Source of the DNA: Paludibacteraceae bacterium
GTDB taxonomy: Bacteria > Bacteroidota > Bacteroidia > Bacteroidales > Paludibacteraceae
Direction: 5' to 3'
Length of the DNA: 64,000 nucleotides
Assembly: GCA_905235225.1 (NCBI GenBank)
Contig: CAJOKE010000015.1
Coordinates: 62,001 to 126,000 of the forward strand
In this document: piece by piece, positions 34,750-44,978 of the stretch
How the letters are laid out: every line of letters begins with the position of its first letter
Position numbering within the stretch: the first letter of the stretch is position 1
Program-made: the position numbers and the translations under genes
The notes under the pieces: generated by a model
What the model was told of the DNA's origin: nothing
Databases searched by the model: none
The model's input: the letters and a program-made list of their open reading frames with translations, nothing else

Positions 34750-35018
34750 CAAAAGATCTAATTTCTGAAATCGCAGCACAAAGCGGCCTAACCAAACGCC
34801 GCACGGAAGAATTGCTGTCCGCAACAACTTCGGTAGTGCTTGAGAATCTGCTTCAAGGAAAATCCGTACAACTACAGAACATCGGTATACTTGAAGTCAA
34901 AGAAAAGAATGCACGTGTTATCGTGCATCCGAAAACAGGAGAACGCACCATTGTTCCCGCAAAGAAACAGCTTGTTCTTCGTCCCACATCTGCCATGAAG
35001 GGAATACTTAACAATTAA
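34743..35018 (+). CDS. HU-family DNA-binding protein
   Basis: A 91-residue histone-like protein that bends and compacts DNA. The helical N-terminus (LTKDLISEIAAQSGLTKRRT) is followed by the beta-arm region (NIGILEVKEKNARVIVHPKTG), ending in the usual C-terminal strand and helix (LVLRPTSAMKGILNN). The arm lacks the exact RNPxT sequence of classical HU and has HPKTGE instead. It begins inside the last codons of rimO and is followed after 25 bases by a second HU-domain gene. Confidence 0.9.
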   Translation: MLTKDLISEIAAQSGLTKRRTEELLSATTSVVLENLLQGKSVQLQNIGILEVKEKNARVIVHPKTGERTIVPAKKQLVLRPTSAMKGILNN

Positions 35019-35043
35019 TGTCTAACCCTTGAATCGCTGAATT

Positions 35044-36123
35044 ATGGAAAAACTATACTGGGCAGAATTGCGAAAAGCAATCGCACAACGCATCAATGCG
35101 GATGAACAGGAAGTGGCGCAGTTCATGAACGCCCTTGCTCCGGCTATTACCAAAGCATTGCAGGAAGACCGCCAAGTCAGGATTACGAACTTCGGTACTT
35201 TCAAACTGCAAAGTATTGCCCCGCGCAAGAGCATTAATATCAACACCGGAGAGTCTTTTACTATCCCCGGTTATGACAAACTTACATTCACCCCCGAGTC
35301 ATCCATCAAAGAATTGATCGGCAATCTCAACGAAGCACCCAAGCAGACGATGGACGATACAACGCCTCTGAAAAAACTTGATGAACAGGCAACCGAAATC
35401 GTCGGCATTCTATCAGACCTCGGGCAGGCTCCCGTTGTTGCCGAAAACAAGCCCACTGAAGAAACAAGCCATTCGGAAGAACAGACGGATGAGAACCAAC
35501 AGAATGAATCGAATGTTGAACCTATTGTTGAACCTATTGTTGAACCTATTGCAGAACAAACAAACACATATACAACCATGACAGAAGAAAAGAAAGAAGA
35601 GATAATCGTCAACGATGAACCAACAAAGGAAACAAACGGTAAGAAGAGCCGGACGTGGTTAGTAGTAGGCATTACCGTTCTCCTTTTCGCAATCCTGCTG
35701 GCACTTGTTTTCCTGTTTATCGGTAACCGTTTTGTGGCATGGGTTGAAGGATTACACGACAAAAACGGCCAAACAGAAATCGTAGAAGCCCAAGAAGTCG
35801 CAGATGTTCAACTGGCACCCGAAGACATTCAGTCCGAGCCTGTAAGTACGTTGCCGTATCCTTATGTTTACACAGAATTTATTGCTGAGGAACGTTTACC
35901 AAAAGGCAGCCGCCTTGCCTGGCTCGCCCGTAAATACTACAATGAGCGTGACTTGTGGGTATTTATTTTCGAGGCAAACAGGGATGTAGTCGAACATCCG
36001 TCGGACATCATTATCGGAACGCGCATTCGTATTCCGAAACTGCCTGAAGAGTTACAGGATCTCTCCAACCCCGAACTGCGGAACTTAGTTGACAGACTTG
36101 CAGAAGAATACAAGCAACTATAA
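35044..36123 (+). CDS. HU-domain, transmembrane and LysM fusion protein
   Basis: Domain order read from the sequence: an HU/IHF-like DNA-binding fold (residues ~1-95, VRITNFGTFKLQSIAPRKS), an acidic low-complexity linker (~100-195) including a VEPI tandem repeat, one membrane helix (~205-230, SRTWLVVGITVLLFAILLAL), and a C-terminal LysM-like domain (~280-340, LPKGSRLAWLARKYYNERDLW, IIIGTRIRIPKLPEEL). The topology suggests cytoplasmic DNA binding, one membrane crossing and a periplasmic peptidoglycan-binding end, so it could tie the nucleoid to the cell wall. That function is inferred. The stop codon overlaps the predicted uvrA start (ATAA). Confidence 0.85.
   Translation: MEKLYWAELRKAIAQRINADEQEVAQFMNALAPAITKALQEDRQVRITNFGTFKLQSIAPRKSININTGESFTIPGYDKLTFTPESSIKELIGNLNEAPKQTMDDTTPLKKLDEQATEIVGILSDLGQAPVVAENKPTEETSHSEEQTDENQQNESNVEPIVEPIVEPIAEQTNTYTTMTEEKKEEIIVNDEPTKETNGKKSRTWLVVGITVLLFAILLALVFLFIGNRFVAWVEGLHDKNGQTEIVEAQEVADVQLAPEDIQSEPVSTLPYPYVYTEFIAEERLPKGSRLAWLARKYYNERDLWVFIFEANRDVVEHPSDIIIGTRIRIPKLPEELQDLSNPELRNLVDRLAEEYKQL
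35515..35550 (+). repeat. in-frame 12-bp tandem repeat (VEPI x3)
   Basis: Three identical 12-base units (GTTGAACCTATT) encode VEPIVEPIVEPI in the acidic linker of the HU-LysM protein. The unit keeps the reading frame, so copy-number change would alter linker length without breaking the gene. Confidence 0.9.
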
Positions 36124-38873
36124 ATACCGACTTTATACATATTAAAGGTGCAAAGACGCACAACCTGAAGGATATATCCGTTGATATTCCCCATAACAAA
36201 CTGGTTGTCGTCACAGGTGTCAGCGGTAGTGGCAAATCATCGTTGGCGTTTGATACGTTATATGCAGAGGGGCAACGACGTTATGTAGAAAGCTTGAGTG
36301 CATATGCGCGGCAGTTTCTCGGTCGCATGCAAAAGCCCGATGTGGAAAAAATCGACGGGATACCTCCGGCAATTGCAATCCAACAAAAAGTCACTAACCG
36401 CAATCCCCGCTCCACTGTCGGAACGGTAACAGAGATATACGACTACCTCAAGTTATTGTTTGCGCGCATTGGTCACACATGTTCGCCTATATCGGGAGAA
36501 GAGGTGCGCAAACACACTGTTCAAGATGTTGTTTCCGCAATGACAAAACTGCCAATCGGCAGCAAAGTTTATCTTCTGACCCCGATTATAACAGGGTCCC
36601 GCACGGTTGAAGAACAATTGCATTTATGGCAGGCGGAAGGTTTCTCGCGTTTGTGGCATGAGGGGGATATCCTACGTATTTCAGACGCGACAGAAGAACG
36701 TATCGCAGCCTTTACGGATCAAACATACTTATTGGTTGACCGCCTTGTAACCAATGGGGAGCAAAGCACAGCGAACCGTTTCGCAGATTCGGTACAGACA
36801 GCATTCTTTGAAGGACGAGGCGCATGCTCCATACATGCTATAATGCCGGACAATACAGAAAACAAGGACCTGTTTTTCTCCGAGCGATTTGAAGCTGACG
36901 GGATTCGGTTTATAGAACCGAGCGAACACCTTTTTGATTTCAACAACCCCTTTGGTGCCTGTCCTACATGCAACGGAACAGGTCAAACAAACGGCATCGA
37001 CCCTGATCTGGTTGTTCCCGATAAATCGCTCAGCATCTACGATGGTGCCATTGTTTGCTGGCACGGTGAGAAAATGCGTTCATGGAACGACCAACTTATC
37101 CTCAATGCTCACCTCTTCGACTTTCCGATTCACCAACCGTTTTACCAGCTGAGTTCGGAGCAAAAACGCATTTTATGGTTGGGAAATCAATATTTCCGAG
37201 GATTAAATGATTTCTTTGCCGAATTGGAAAAACACCAGTCTATACAAAACAAAGTTATACTGGCGCGTTTTCGCGGCAAGGCGATTTGCCCTGATTGCGA
37301 AGGGACACGTCTCCGTCCGGAAGCGTCATATGTCAAGATTGACGGACTATCCATCACCGATGTCTGCCGCATGTCCGTTGCACAAGCTTCAGAGTGGTTT
37401 GAACGCCTTACTCTTTCAGAACAAGAAGCCACGGCTGCCAAACAATTACTGATTGAAATTCGCGCGAGATTGAATTTTATGCAAGATGTCGGACTTGGCT
37501 ATCTGACACTCAGCCGATTCAGCAGCACATTATCCGGCGGTGAGGGGCAACGTATCAACCTTGCCAAATCACTGGGGAGCAGTCTGGTCGGTTCATTATA
37601 CGTACTGGATGAACCGAGTATCGGCCTACACCCTCGCGATACAGAAAAACTGATTCATGTTCTTCGCGAATTGCGTGATTTGGGTAATACAATAGTTGTC
37701 GTTGAACACGATGAAGACATCATTCGCGCTGCGGATTATATCATTGAAATCGGACCAGGAGCCGGACGAAACGGCGGAAAAATAACGTTCGAAGGTGTGC
37801 CTGACAACCGGCACTTCAACTATCTTATTCCTTCTTTCCGACGACCATGGCACAATTACATTGAGATTCACGGAGCCTGCGAAAACAACCTCAAACACAT
37901 AGATGTCAAATTCCCCTTGAATATTATGACAGCCATCACAGGGGTTAGCGGCAGCGGCAAATCCTCGTTGGTCAGCAAGGTTCTTTATCCGGCTCTCAAA
38001 AAATATTACGGCGGAGTAGCGGAACGAACCGGCGATTACGGTTCACTCAGCGGCAGCCTCCATCTTGTCAAAGACATTGAGTTTGTTGACCAACAGCCAC
38101 TTAGCAGGTCATCCCGTTCCAATCCGGTCACTTATCTCAAAGCCTACGATGAGATTCGCAAACTTTTTGCAGACCAGCAGCTTGCGAAGCAAATGGCTTT
38201 CACGCCTGCCCATTTCTCATTCAACACTCCGGGTGGCAGATGCGAGGAGTGTCAGGGCGACGGCTTCATCACTATCGAAATGCAGTTCATGGCAGATATT
38301 GTCCTTGAATGTGAAGCGTGCCACGGAAGACGCTTCAAACAGGACGTTCTGGATGTTCATTATCGGGATAAGTCCATCTTTGATATCCTCAACATGACCG
38401 TCAACGAGGCGATTGAATTCTTTTCCGCTGATCCTGAATGTGACAAAATCGTGCGCCGACTCAAGCCTCTGCAAGATGTCGGAATCGGTTATATACAACT
38501 TGGACAATCCTCTTCCACTCTTTCCGGTGGAGAAAGCCAGAGAGTCAAACTCGCCTCTTTCCTTGCCCAAGAGAATGCCGACCCGACTATTTTTGTATTC
38601 GATGAGCCGACTACAGGTCTCCACCACTCGGATATAGACATTCTGCTCAAAGCACTCAACGCTTTAATTGCCAAAGGACATACCGTTATTGTCATTGAAC
38701 ACAATCCCGCCATTGTCATTGCAGCTGATCATGTCATTGACCTCGGTCCCGAAGGCGGTGACAACGGCGGAAATATTGTTTTTGAAGGGACACCGGAAGA
38801 TTTGATGGAATCCGATAAGGGATATACAGGGCGTTTCCTTAAACAAACCATTCAACAATCAGATAATTCATAA
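36120..38873 (+). CDS. uvrA: excinuclease ABC subunit UvrA, probable non-canonical ATA start
   Basis: UvrA is the damage-sensing ATPase of nucleotide excision repair. Two ABC modules are visible: Walker A GVSGSGKSS (codons 33-41) and GVSGSGKSSLVSK; signatures LSGGEGQRINLAKSLG and LSGGESQRVKLASFLA; zinc-finger Cys pairs CPTCNGTG, CEECQGDG and CEACHGRR. The first in-frame ATG, GTG or TTG is the TTG at 36243, which would delete the first Walker A motif. The homologous N-terminus (NTDFIHIKGAKTHNLKDIS) begins exactly at ATA 36120, within CTATAAAT, where the upstream stop is TAA. An in-frame stop at 36090-36092 bars an upstream start. I therefore annotate from 36120 (917 residues). The alternative is a start-codon mutation or a base-call error of ATG. 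Confidence 0.9.
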   Translation: MNTDFIHIKGAKTHNLKDISVDIPHNKLVVVTGVSGSGKSSLAFDTLYAEGQRRYVESLSAYARQFLGRMQKPDVEKIDGIPPAIAIQQKVTNRNPRSTVGTVTEIYDYLKLLFARIGHTCSPISGEEVRKHTVQDVVSAMTKLPIGSKVYLLTPIITGSRTVEEQLHLWQAEGFSRLWHEGDILRISDATEERIAAFTDQTYLLVDRLVTNGEQSTANRFADSVQTAFFEGRGACSIHAIMPDNTENKDLFFSERFEADGIRFIEPSEHLFDFNNPFGACPTCNGTGQTNGIDPDLVVPDKSLSIYDGAIVCWHGEKMRSWNDQLILNAHLFDFPIHQPFYQLSSEQKRILWLGNQYFRGLNDFFAELEKHQSIQNKVILARFRGKAICPDCEGTRLRPEASYVKIDGLSITDVCRMSVAQASEWFERLTLSEQEATAAKQLLIEIRARLNFMQDVGLGYLTLSRFSSTLSGGEGQRINLAKSLGSSLVGSLYVLDEPSIGLHPRDTEKLIHVLRELRDLGNTIVVVEHDEDIIRAADYIIEIGPGAGRNGGKITFEGVPDNRHFNYLIPSFRRPWHNYIEIHGACENNLKHIDVKFPLNIMTAITGVSGSGKSSLVSKVLYPALKKYYGGVAERTGDYGSLSGSLHLVKDIEFVDQQPLSRSSRSNPVTYLKAYDEIRKLFADQQLAKQMAFTPAHFSFNTPGGRCEECQGDGFITIEMQFMADIVLECEACHGRRFKQDVLDVHYRDKSIFDILNMTVNEAIEFFSADPECDKIVRRLKPLQDVGIGYIQLGQSSSTLSGGESQRVKLASFLAQENADPTIFVFDEPTTGLHHSDIDILLKALNALIAKGHTVIVIEHNPAIVIAADHVIDLGPEGGDNGGNIVFEGTPEDLMESDKGYTGRFLKQTIQQSDNS

Positions 38874-38884
38874 ACACCAATTAT

Positions 38885-40834
38885 ATGGCTACCGAATCTA
38901 AAATAAATGAACTACACCGTTCAGACATGCTCTCCCACGTTTCCGGTTTTGGTTACCTGCCGCGTTGGGGGGTACTAATGCTTGACCTTCTGCTTTGCCT
39001 TATCGCATTTTGGGCAAGTGTACTCATCGGACAAGGCATGTTTGACTACAAAGAAGTCGGACAAGACCTCAATTTATGGGTACAATGTCTTGGCACTTTG
39101 GGGGTTCAAACCATCTGTTTCTGGATTTTCCATACCTACTCGGGCATACTGCGCTATTCCACATTCGTTGATACGCTTAAATCCCTGTTTGCCACCTTGC
39201 TTACCGGAATAATCCTCATTTTTATCAACTATATCGTTTCATACACAAACGGACATAAACCTTTCCTGACCACGGTCACAATCATTTACTCCTTCATTTC
39301 ATTTGTACTGCTTTTCTGCTTACGGGTGGGCGTCAAAACCATCTTTGAAACCGTCAAACAGTCTGCAGGCAATCCGAAAGTGCTGATCTATGGTACCAAA
39401 TCCGCCGGTATTGCGATTGCAAAAATGCTGCGTAGTGCCGGTAATACACCTTATCGTCCGGTCGGATTCATCTGCGACCCGGGGCAGAAGCAGCACTTTG
39501 ACCTTGTCGGTATGCACGTTTTCCCCTTGGATGAAAAACTCATCGCGTACATGCACGCCCGCAATATCAGAAATGTCATTATTTCGCCTATCAAAATGCG
39601 TGAACTGAATCCTGCAAAAGACTTGCAGATTTTCATTTCAAACAATATTCATGTGCTGACAACACCTTATTTCACAGAGTTTGACCAGGAAAACGGCGAT
39701 GTCGCACGTATCGGGCGCATTGATTCCATCCAAATTGAAGACTTACTGGAACGCCCAACTATTAATATCAACACCGAAAATGTCCGAAAAATCATATCCA
39801 AAAAGGTTGTCCTGATTACCGGTGCGGCAGGTTCGATCGGTAGTGAATTGGTCCGCCAGGTCACCAAATACCGCCCGAAAGCCATTGTGCTGTTCGAGCA
39901 GGCAGAATCTCCGCTACATGATTTGAGACTTGATTTGGAAAAAGAGTTTCCAAACACACGATTTATTCCAGTCATAGGTGATGTCCGTAACAGGTCGCGT
40001 GTAGAAGAAGTGTTTGCCGACTTCAGACCTGATGTCGTTTATCATGCCGCAGCATACAAACATGTCCCGCTCATGGAAAACAACCCGAACGAGGCTATTC
40101 GGGCAAATGTCTTGGGAACTAAAAACATGGCTGATATGGCGGTCAAATACGGCGTTGAACGTTTTGTTATGATTTCTACGGACAAAGCAGTCAATCCGAC
40201 CAATATCATGGGGGCTTCCAAGCGCATTGCAGAGATTTACGTTCAGTCGCTGTTCAAGCACCTGCAACGAACAAACGAGAATTGCACCAAGTTCATTACT
40301 ACACGCTTTGGCAATGTGCTGGGTTCAAATGGCTCAGTCATCCCGTATTTCAAAAAACAGATCGCTGCAGGAGGTCCGGTAACGGTTACCGACCCCAATA
40401 TTATACGCTACTTCATGACTATTCCCGAAGCGTGCTGCCTTGTCATGGAAGCTTCGACCTTAGGAAACGGCGGCGAGATTTTTGTCTTCGACATGGGACA
40501 TCCGGTGAAGATTCTTGACCTCGCCAAAAACATGATCCGACTGGCTGGATACATTCCCGGTGAGGAAATTCCCATTGTCTTTACCGGTCTCCGTCCCGGA
40601 GAAAAACTCTATGAGGAACTGCTCAACCAGAAAGAAACGACCATACCTACCACCAACGAAAAAATCATGGTCGCCAAGGTCCGCGAAATGGACTACGAAG
40701 AAGTTGAACCGCAAATCAACGAACTTATCGAACTCACCACACACAACAAACCGTTTATGACCGTAAAGCACATGAAACAGATTGTGCCTGAATTCATCAG
40801 TAAAAACTCTGTTTACGAGCAACTTGACAAATGA
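38885..40834 (+). CDS. membrane-bound nucleotide-sugar 4,6-dehydratase (FlaA1/CapD/WbpM-like)
   Basis: A 649-residue protein with about four N-terminal membrane helices (~25-165), a CoA-binding-like Rossmann region (KVLIYGTKSAGIAIAKML) and a catalytic SDR domain from ~310: GAAGSIGSELVRQ, DVVYHAAAYKHVPLMENN and STDKAVNPTNIMGASKR. Family members convert UDP-GlcNAc to UDP-4-keto-6-deoxy sugars for capsule, O-antigen or protein glycosylation. It lies 11 bases after uvrA and its stop overlaps the next gene (ATGA), starting a run of envelope-glycan genes. Confidence 0.92.
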   Translation: MATESKINELHRSDMLSHVSGFGYLPRWGVLMLDLLLCLIAFWASVLIGQGMFDYKEVGQDLNLWVQCLGTLGVQTICFWIFHTYSGILRYSTFVDTLKSLFATLLTGIILIFINYIVSYTNGHKPFLTTVTIIYSFISFVLLFCLRVGVKTIFETVKQSAGNPKVLIYGTKSAGIAIAKMLRSAGNTPYRPVGFICDPGQKQHFDLVGMHVFPLDEKLIAYMHARNIRNVIISPIKMRELNPAKDLQIFISNNIHVLTTPYFTEFDQENGDVARIGRIDSIQIEDLLERPTININTENVRKIISKKVVLITGAAGSIGSELVRQVTKYRPKAIVLFEQAESPLHDLRLDLEKEFPNTRFIPVIGDVRNRSRVEEVFADFRPDVVYHAAAYKHVPLMENNPNEAIRANVLGTKNMADMAVKYGVERFVMISTDKAVNPTNIMGASKRIAEIYVQSLFKHLQRTNENCTKFITTRFGNVLGSNGSVIPYFKKQIAAGGPVTVTDPNIIRYFMTIPEACCLVMEASTLGNGGEIFVFDMGHPVKILDLAKNMIRLAGYIPGEEIPIVFTGLRPGEKLYEELLNQKETTIPTTNEKIMVAKVREMDYEEVEPQINELIELTTHNKPFMTVKHMKQIVPEFISKNSVYEQLDK

Positions 40835-41887
40835 TCACATTCTTCCACAATCACCCTTTCCTTATAGGTCTCGTTTCCTGCTTGATGGCGGTTGCGGGAA
40901 TGCCGATTGTTATCAAGATTGCCAAACAAAAACATTTTGTTGTGCGGCCGAACAAACGAATGAGTCACACCGGCGAAATCCCTAACATCGGCGGGATTGA
41001 TATTTGTTTCTCGTTTTTGCTCGCTTATCTGATTTTCGAGTTCCACGATTTCCAGCAATCTCAATTCCTGCTCATTGGCGTTTTGGCTATTATGGCGGTC
41101 GGGCTTGTGGACGACATTCTTATTCTTTCGCCTTCTGCCAAACTGCTGGGCGAAACGCTTGCAGGAATCGCTCTGGTCGGCTTTGCCGATATACGGCTCA
41201 CAAACCTGCACGGTATCTTTGGCATATACGAGATCGGCATTATCCCCAGTTACTTGATTTCGCTCTTCGTGCTTATTGCTATCATCAACGCCATCAACCT
41301 CATTGACGGAGTGGATGGATTGGCGAGCGGATTGGGGATGTTATACTGCCTCTTCTTTACCGTTTATTTCCTGCTTGTCGGCGAAACAAACTGGGCGATC
41401 CTCGCCATTTGCCTCATCGGTTCACTCGCCGTTTACTTCTGCTACAATGTTTTTGGCAGCAAACACAAAATATTCATGGGCGATAGCGGAAGCCTGCTCT
41501 TAGGATATATGCTCACTGCTTTCGTTTTCCATTTCTGCGAAATAAACGCCTATAACGAGGTTCCCGAAGCCTTACACATGGTTGCTGCTCCCGCCGTTGC
41601 CATTTGTGTGCTTAGTATTCCTGTTTTTGATACTATTCGCGTCTCGCTTACACGTATCAAACACCACAAATCACCCTTTAATGCCGACAAAAACCACATA
41701 CACCACTTGCTGCTGCGTACCGGACTCAATCATATTCAGACCACTTGTATCCTGCTCGCGGTCTCTGTTTTGCTAATCGGTCTCGGAATTATCGGACGGA
41801 ACTGGAATTTCTGGCTGTTGGTTGCCACGGATTTCTTGATTTGCACTATCCTCACCTTTATTCTCTGGCGTATTATTGATTATAAGA

Positions 41888-41901
<14 letters not shown>
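40831..41901 (+). CDS. MraY/WecA-family undecaprenyl-phosphate sugar-1-phosphate transferase
   Basis: A polytopic membrane enzyme (356 residues, ~10-11 helices) that transfers a HexNAc-1-phosphate to the lipid carrier, starting glycan assembly. Family signatures: the Mg-binding GLVDDILIL, the catalytic INLIDGVDGLASGLG, and FMGDSGSLLLGY. The His-rich cytoplasmic loop DKNHIHHLLLRTGL matches the WecA branch rather than MraY. It follows the nucleotide-sugar dehydratase with a 4-base overlap. Its 3' end overlaps the ABC-F gene by 14 bases. Confidence 0.92.
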
Positions 41902-43669
<1,768 letters not shown>

Positions 43670-43723
43670 TACTGCTCTCCAATGATGTTTTTTCCACCGC
43701 TTTTCCTTAACTCAAAACGATAC

Positions 43724-43770
43724 ATATACGATAGATATACGATAGATACACGATAGATACACGATAGATA
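43724..43770. repeat. 11-bp tandem repeat, four units (ATAYACGATAG)
   Basis: Units at 43724, 43735, 43746 and 43757: two ATATACGATAG then two ATACACGATAG, ending in a partial ATA. It lies in the 145-base gap between the ABC-F gene and the deacetylase-like gene. Confidence 0.93.
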
Positions 43771-43814
43771 ATGCCCTTCTAAAAGGAACCAAAAAGAATT
43801 CACATAATAACATC

Positions 43815-44978
43815 ATGATTGAAAAAATACTCTCTTACCTCAAGTCTTTCCTCACTTACGGAGATGCACAAGCCGCTGCAAAAATCGGCTATACTTCCGA
43901 CGAAAATGAGTGGAAAAACTTCAAACTTGTCATTATCCCTAATGGTCATCTCGGAAAAGAAACGACCCTGCCCTTTATGGGAAACATCCAACCCGAAAAA
44001 GTTCAAAACACCTTTATCATCAGGGACGACATTATCTACACGTGTTTCTTCTTCATTTCGCGCTCTGAGGAACTCATTGTTCATGACCGCGACACGCACG
44101 GACGGTTTAACGCAAAATTTTCCATCCTCGGTAAAAATAACCGCCTGCAAATCCCACTCTTGGACGAGTATGCGCGCTCCGTCATGAAACTGCTTGAACT
44201 GCCGCTCCCGAAGCCTCAATTCAACCGTATTTATCTCACCCACGACATAGATACCATCGCCTATTACCGTCATCTGCGCGGATTTATCGGCGGGTGGTTG
44301 AGGGACGGTATGGATGCCGTACTGGATGCCGCAAACGATATACATAACGACCCCGCATACACCTTCCCTTGGCTTGTTGAACAGGATAAAAAAATCAAGG
44401 ACGCACATATCATCTATTTTGTCAAACACACCCTCGGGAAAGGATATGACTATCCGCAATATAACTTGATCGGGAAGGACTTTCGCAATCTCAAATCCTA
44501 CCTCGAAGCACATGGTGCTACACTCGGCTTTCACTCAAGCTACTACGGCAATCTCCCGGAATTCCGGCTACCGGCTATCAACTACAAACTTCATCGGAGT
44601 CACTACCTGCGTTGCTCCATTGACCATATGCAAGCACTCGCCGATGCCGGAATAACCGATGATTTCACCATGGCTTTCCCCGACATGGCTGGATTCCGCC
44701 TACAAACGACACGCGCAGTCAGATGGATCAACCCCAAAAACATGACGCTCACCAACCTCACACTGCACCCGTTGACCATCATGGACTGTACACTCTCGAA
44801 TGGGAATTACATGAATCTCTCGGAAGAAGAAGCATACTACTACTGCCTGCAGCTAATCGACAAAGTCCGCCAGCACAACGGCGACCTTTGCCTGCTTTGG
44901 CACAATAGTATCATCAATAGCACAACATACCACAAACAACTATACACTGCCCTGCTTGATGCCATTCGCCGACAATGA
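43815..44978 (+). CDS. polysaccharide-deacetylase-like protein (DUF7033-type N-domain)
   Basis: A 387-residue cytoplasmic protein without a signal peptide. Residues ~1-125 resemble the DUF7033 domain often found before Bacteroidota deacetylase folds. From ~140 there is a (beta/alpha) deacetylase-like domain with THDIDT, HGATLGFHSSYYG, LRCSIDHMQAL and a late LCLLWHNSI, which supply Asp/His residues of an NodB-like metal site. It probably acts on a surface-glycan intermediate. The substrate is not visible. Its stop codon overlaps the glycosyltransferase start (ATGA). Confidence 0.8.
   Translation: MIEKILSYLKSFLTYGDAQAAAKIGYTSDENEWKNFKLVIIPNGHLGKETTLPFMGNIQPEKVQNTFIIRDDIIYTCFFFISRSEELIVHDRDTHGRFNAKFSILGKNNRLQIPLLDEYARSVMKLLELPLPKPQFNRIYLTHDIDTIAYYRHLRGFIGGWLRDGMDAVLDAANDIHNDPAYTFPWLVEQDKKIKDAHIIYFVKHTLGKGYDYPQYNLIGKDFRNLKSYLEAHGATLGFHSSYYGNLPEFRLPAINYKLHRSHYLRCSIDHMQALADAGITDDFTMAFPDMAGFRLQTTRAVRWINPKNMTLTNLTLHPLTIMDCTLSNGNYMNLSEEEAYYYCLQLIDKVRQHNGDLCLLWHNSIINSTTYHKQLYTALLDAIRRQ

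Noticed and set aside
36243..38873. uvrA starting at TTG 36243
   Set aside because: This would delete about 41 conserved residues including the first Walker A motif. The upstream frame encodes the complete UvrA N-terminus.
43724..43770. CRISPR-like array
   Set aside because: The units are contiguous 11-bp tandem repeats without spacers and without cas genes nearby. The same holds for the arrays at 23085 and 48303.
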